A stretch of DNA of 64,000 nt from DAOUJI01 sp965219565. Its GTDB lineage: Bacteria; Chloroflexota; Dehalococcoidia; Lucifugimonadales; JAGWBF01. The position numbers and the translations under genes were made by a program. Positions within the stretch are counted from its first letter, which is position 1; the number at the start of each line of letters is the position of its first letter. The DNA is taken from contig OZ244780.1 of the NCBI GenBank assembly GCA_965219565.1, forward strand, positions 1,550,001 to 1,614,000, in the 5' to 3' direction. The notes under the pieces were generated by a model. It did not search any database, was not told the origin of the DNA, and saw only the letters and a program-made list of their open reading frames with translations. Of the stretch, positions 60,713-64,000 are shown in pieces.

Positions 60713-62488
60713 ATGGACCTGGGACTTAAAGGTAAGACGGCCATAGTCACCGGCGGCAGCAAGGGCATCGGCCGGGCGGTGGCGTTGGCCCTGGCCTGCG
60801 AAGGCGCCGATGTATCGATATGCGCCCGGGGTCTGGAGGAACTGGAGGCTGCGGCCAGCGAGATACAAGCTGAGACGGGCCGTCGCATCCTGCCGGTGCA
60901 GGCGGACATGAACGACCCGACGGCCATAAAGAGAATGGTGGACGTCACGGTCAATGAGCTTGGCGGCGTGGACTTCCTGATAAACAACGCGGTGAACTCG
61001 TCAGCCGCTCCCTTCATGGAACTCACCGACGAACAGTGGATGAACCACATTAACGTCAAGGTGATGGGTTACATCAGATGCTCCAGGGAAGTCTTGCCCC
61101 ACATGGTTCAACGGGGCGGAGGCCGGATAATCATGATAGGAGGCATGGCCGCTCGGAGGCCCGGACGACTCACCAACAGCAACGGCGTGACCAACTCAGC
61201 GGTATCCAATCTGGCCAAGAACCTCTCGGACCAGTTCGCTCCCCAGGGCATTCTGGTCAACTGCATCCACCCCGGCGCCACCAAGACTCCGCGTCTTGCA
61301 GAGCTCATGGCGCGGCGCGCCAGAGACGCTGGCATTGACGTGGAGGAAGAGGAGAGGAGAGAAGCCTTGGCGACTCCCATCGGACGGATGATTCTGCCGG
61401 AGGAGGTGGCCGACCTCGTCCTCTTCTTTGTATCGGACCACGCCGCTGCCATCACAGGCCAGACCATCGCTATAGATGGAGGCTCAGCTCAGGGAGTCTT
61501 CTATTCAACCCGTTTTCGACCCGTCCACTACAGGTGGACCCCCGAAGGCTATAGACTCCTTGAGAGGACGTGGGCTGCGAACGGTTGGATGAAGACCATA
61601 AGGCGATTTTTGGCGCCGATTCTCCTAACGTTGGCCGTGCTGTCCTATGCCGCCTGCGCATCTGACGAACCTACTTTGCCTGCAGCTATTGACACCGCTG
61701 CACCAGCAAAGGGCGTAACTGTTCAAATCATCTCCACCGACTTGAGTGTGGGACGCAACAGAGTGGCATTCGCGCTTCTAAATGAGTCCGGCGGTGTGGT
61801 TTCAACGCCGAATGTAAGGGTGAGCGCAACGGCTCCTGGCGCCGATGGGACGCCGAGTCAGGAGACCCGCGCGACCTTTAGGAAATGGCCTCTGGGCGAT
61901 TTGGGCATATACACGGCGCAATTGGACTTCTCTACAGCCGGCGCTTGGGGGTTGAGCGTATCGATAATGGGTTGGGGGGGCGTTGATGGGTCTGGCGACG
62001 GCATCCTGGAAGTCAAGGCGAAAAGCGCCACCCCAAGTATAGGCTCGCCCGCTCCGGCCAGCCGGAATAAGACAATAAACGATGTGGAGAGTCTGGAACA
62101 GCTTACAACGGCGAACCCACCAGACCCCGACCTCTACCGGTTGACCATTGCGGATGCGTTGGTGCTTGGCAAGCCGTTGGTGGTGGTATTTGCGACCCCG
62201 GCATACTGCAAGACAGCGACCTGCGGCCCGCAGTTGGGCGAGATCGGGACGTTGAAGGAGCGGTTCCAGTCCCAAGCCGCTTTCATACACGTGGAGGTGT
62301 TCGACAATCCGCACCTTATTCAGGGTGACCTTGAACGGGCAATTGCTGTTCCGGCGACAAAGGAGTGGGGTCTGTTAACGGAGCCCTGGACCTTCGTAGT
62401 GGACTCGAATGGCGCCGTTGTGGCGAAATTCGAGGCTTTCACGACCGCCCAGGAGATAGAGGAGGACTTGGTACCGCTGCTGAATTGA
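60713..62488 (+). CDS. SDR oxidoreductase joined in frame to a thioredoxin-fold lipoprotein
   Basis: One 591-codon frame encodes two unlike halves. Residues 1-265 are a short-chain dehydrogenase with T-G-G-S-K-G-I-G and N-N-A-V, ending at the usual D-G-G-S. The catalytic Y-x-x-x-K is replaced by Asn157 and Asn161, so classical catalysis is unlikely. A linker leads to M-K-T-I-R-R-F-L at residue 293, which begins a lipoprotein signal peptide, followed by a thioredoxin-like domain. An internal signal peptide is hard to reconcile with one protein, so loss of the SDR stop, or separate initiation at 61589, is likely. Confidence 0.6.
   Translation: MDLGLKGKTAIVTGGSKGIGRAVALALACEGADVSICARGLEELEAAASEIQAETGRRILPVQADMNDPTAIKRMVDVTVNELGGVDFLINNAVNSSAAPFMELTDEQWMNHINVKVMGYIRCSREVLPHMVQRGGGRIIMIGGMAARRPGRLTNSNGVTNSAVSNLAKNLSDQFAPQGILVNCIHPGATKTPRLAELMARRARDAGIDVEEEERREALATPIGRMILPEEVADLVLFFVSDHAAAITGQTIAIDGGSAQGVFYSTRFRPVHYRWTPEGYRLLERTWAANGWMKTIRRFLAPILLTLAVLSYAACASDEPTLPAAIDTAAPAKGVTVQIISTDLSVGRNRVAFALLNESGGVVSTPNVRVSATAPGADGTPSQETRATFRKWPLGDLGIYTAQLDFSTAGAWGLSVSIMGWGGVDGSGDGILEVKAKSATPSIGSPAPASRNKTINDVESLEQLTTANPPDPDLYRLTIADALVLGKPLVVVFATPAYCKTATCGPQLGEIGTLKERFQSQAAFIHVEVFDNPHLIQGDLERAIAVPATKEWGLLTEPWTFVVDSNGAVVAKFEAFTTAQEIEEDLVPLLN
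61589..62488 (+). CDS. Thioredoxin-fold lipoprotein (alternative separate start)
   Basis: Read from ATG 61589, this gives a 299-residue protein with a basic start, hydrophobic helix and lipobox-like S-Y-A-A-C. A beta-rich middle precedes a thioredoxin-like domain with V-V-V-F-A-T-P-A-Y-C-K-T-A-T-C (C-x4-C instead of C-x2-C) and a late cis-Pro-like W-T-F-V-V-D. It is probably an envelope redox or peroxiredoxin-like protein. The ribosome-binding site is weak, and the frame runs on from the SDR gene without a stop. Confidence 0.6.
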   Translation: MKTIRRFLAPILLTLAVLSYAACASDEPTLPAAIDTAAPAKGVTVQIISTDLSVGRNRVAFALLNESGGVVSTPNVRVSATAPGADGTPSQETRATFRKWPLGDLGIYTAQLDFSTAGAWGLSVSIMGWGGVDGSGDGILEVKAKSATPSIGSPAPASRNKTINDVESLEQLTTANPPDPDLYRLTIADALVLGKPLVVVFATPAYCKTATCGPQLGEIGTLKERFQSQAAFIHVEVFDNPHLIQGDLERAIAVPATKEWGLLTEPWTFVVDSNGAVVAKFEAFTTAQEIEEDLVPLLN

Positions 62489-62490
62489 AC

Positions 62491-62799
62491 TCAGTCGGTG
62501 ACTTCTATGGCCAGCAGCCCCTCGTCAGTCTCCCGGTAGAGCACCGTCACTGGCTGGCCGAAAACCTGGTGCTCCTTCAGGTGGGAGGGCGTGAACCCGA
62601 TGGGGCCTTCGGTTCTGAATGCCCATAGGACGCCGCCGTCGTCCCTGACCACCAGCGACTGCACCTCGGTCAGAGAGGCTGGCTGCACTCCGACCACAGC
62701 GCCTCTAACCTTCTTGATATCGTCTCCGCCACAAGCTGCGCCGGACAGGGCTGGGATGGTAAAGGCGGCTAATGCCGCTGCCAGGAGAACGCCTCTCAC
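62491..62799 (-). CDS. Small lipoprotein of unknown function
   Basis: The 102-residue protein has a lipoprotein signal (hydrophobic stretch, lipobox L-S-G-A-A-C at about residue 23) followed by a short beta-rich domain with V-V-G-V-Q-P and V-L-Y-R-E-T-D. The start is GTG. It converges with the thioredoxin-fold gene two bases away and is followed upstream by another lipoprotein gene. Confidence 0.7.
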   Translation of the reverse strand: MRGVLLAAALAAFTIPALSGAACGGDDIKKVRGAVVGVQPASLTEVQSLVVRDDGGVLWAFRTEGPIGFTPSHLKEHQVFGQPVTVLYRETDEGLLAIEVTD

Positions 62800-62817
62800 A
62801 CTATCGACCGGCCCATG

Positions 62818-63918
62818 CTACCAGTTGGGTGCGTAGTCGGCGTCTGAATTATTCGTCAGACGCGTCTGTTCGGTCCCATCGGCCTTCATCACGATAATTT
62901 CGGAGTTGCCTGGGGCGTCTGAGACGAAGGCGATGCGCTTTCCGTCAGGTGACCAGACAGGCTGATTGTCCGTAGCCTCGTTATAGGTAAGCTGACGCTG
63001 ATCGCTGCCATCGGAGTCCATTACGAAAATTTCAGCGTCCCCGTCTCTCTCGGAAACAAAGACTATACGGTCTCCAACCGGCGACCAGGACGGTTGATAG
63101 TCACGGGCGTCGAAGCTGGTTAAAGGGCGTTCGTTCTCGCCAGTGTCGGACATCGTGTAAATCTCTTCGTTGCCGTCCCGCATGGAAATAAAGAGGATGA
63201 GGTCTTCCTCGGGGGACCATTGGGCGTTGCGGTCGTCGGCTTCCGTCAGACGTTTGATGTCGACTCCGTCCGGGTTGCGTGCGAAAATGCCCGGCCCAGA
63301 TTCGGAGGCCTCGCCAAGATTGAACACCACAAAGCCGCCGTCAGGCGACCAGCCGGTCAGGCTGGGGACGGTCTCTCGTGTCGAATACACGGTGTTCAAC
63401 GTCCCTTTGTCCCCTTCGGCGTCGATGAGGAGAATTTCGTTGGCTCCTTCTCTCTGGGAAACGAACGCAATGCGCTCGCCGTCGGGCGCCCACAGGAAAT
63501 TGCCGTCGGGGCCCTGTATGTTCGTAACTTTAGAGTTGGCAGGGTCCTCCTCATCGGGGTCTATCTTGTGTATCTCTCGGTCTCCCGATTCGTCGGAAAC
63601 GTAGGCTATCCACTTGCGGTCGGGGTCCCATCTCGGCTCCCCGTCAAAGACGCTGTTGGCAGTGAGGCGTATAATTTCGTCTCCGTTGCCGTCGCGGTCG
63701 GAGTCTTTCGAGTCCATGACGTATATCTCCGGGTTGCCGTCCCTCTCCGACACGAAGGTGATCTGGTCGCCTCGGCCTCCGCCCAGGCAAGCCCCGGCTA
63801 GCATGGCTATCAAGGCCAAGGCGCAAAGGAGAACCCCGAACAACCGTAACGGTCCGGACCTGAACAGGCGCGAAGTAGGAAAGCTCGGTGAGGCGTTAGC
63901 CTCCCGCCGGTGCATCAT
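62818..63918 (-). CDS. TolB-like beta-propeller lipoprotein
   Basis: The 366-residue protein has a lipoprotein signal peptide (A-M-L-A-G-A-C, about residue 44) and about six PD40 repeats of the form I-x-F-V-S-x-R-D-G-x-x-E-I-Y-V-M-D followed by W-S-P-D-G-x-R-I. It forms a WD40-like propeller as in TolB, probably at the outer face of the membrane. No Tol/Pal genes are adjacent. ATG at 63918 (or 63915) follows gagaggggtgg. Confidence 0.85.
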   Translation of the reverse strand: MMHRREANASPSFPTSRLFRSGPLRLFGVLLCALALIAMLAGACLGGGRGDQITFVSERDGNPEIYVMDSKDSDRDGNGDEIIRLTANSVFDGEPRWDPDRKWIAYVSDESGDREIHKIDPDEEDPANSKVTNIQGPDGNFLWAPDGERIAFVSQREGANEILLIDAEGDKGTLNTVYSTRETVPSLTGWSPDGGFVVFNLGEASESGPGIFARNPDGVDIKRLTEADDRNAQWSPEEDLILFISMRDGNEEIYTMSDTGENERPLTSFDARDYQPSWSPVGDRIVFVSERDGDAEIFVMDSDGSDQRQLTYNEATDNQPVWSPDGKRIAFVSDAPGNSEIIVMKADGTEQTRLTNNSDADYAPNW

Positions 63919-64000
63919 CCACCCCTCTCAACACTTATTGGGCCGATTCTACCAAACTGGTCTGTGGGTGGAGAAAGGGAACGGAAGGCGGATTTCGGCG

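Overview
The window looks like a genome segment from the bacterial phylum Chloroflexota, probably a Dehalococcoidia or SAR202-type lineage. This is judged from the family content (GreA variant, PAC2 and CoA-binding proteins, MmgE/PrpD, a PccB-type carboxyltransferase, many small lipoproteins), frequent TTG and GTG starts and a GC-rich core; no rRNA or other direct phylogenetic marker is present. It splits into two unlike parts.

Positions 1 to about 24,400 are visibly more GC-rich and form most of an integrative conjugative-type element. From the left they hold: the end of a cadherin-repeat surface protein (1-2445); a small HTH gene; a complete IS1182-family insertion sequence (3364-5072) with 14-bp inverted repeats and a 7-bp target duplication; a leftward gene for a protein with four HTH domains; a 1.1-kb non-coding stretch with tandem and direct repeats (candidate origin or transfer origin); a leftward coiled-coil protein; and 26-bp iteron-like repeats at 8501-8578. 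A rightward type IV secretion operon follows (8661-19356): exported protein, VirB6/TrbL-like membrane protein, pilin-like protein, PrgI-like fusion, second pilin-like protein, VirB4 ATPase, VirD4-type coupling protein and a replication-relaxation family protein. Then come three small HTH genes, a 69-aa ORF, a PP-loop (PAPS-reductase-like) protein, a DUF1016/YhcG PDDEXK nuclease, a promoter-hairpins-terminator unit (candidate small RNA or attachment site) and a large serine recombinase. No canonical relaxase is recognisable.

Positions 24,400-26,000 are an AT-richer islet with three small genes (membrane protein, unknown, retropepsin-like protease).

From 26,042 the sequence is ordinary chromosome. 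It contains valS; the leftward run prs-secA-HhH protein-unknown; purA; a lone DUF262/HNH protein; the leftward run rpsO-pnp-dapB-asd-dapA (ribosomal protein, RNA decay, lysine/diaminopimelate synthesis); an EthD-like protein; a ketopantoate-reductase-like protein; a PAC2 protein and a CoA-binding protein; a PccB-type carboxyltransferase; folP-folK; a GreA variant with an extra N-terminal domain; a PEP-carboxykinase-like protein; a class I amidotransferase-like protein lacking its catalytic His; gyrA; and a run of lipoproteins, hydrolase, [2Fe-2S], MmgE/PrpD and SDR genes, ending in a TolB-like propeller lipoprotein. Several core promoters share an extended -10 box of the form TGnTATAAT. No CRISPR array, tRNA or rRNA was seen.
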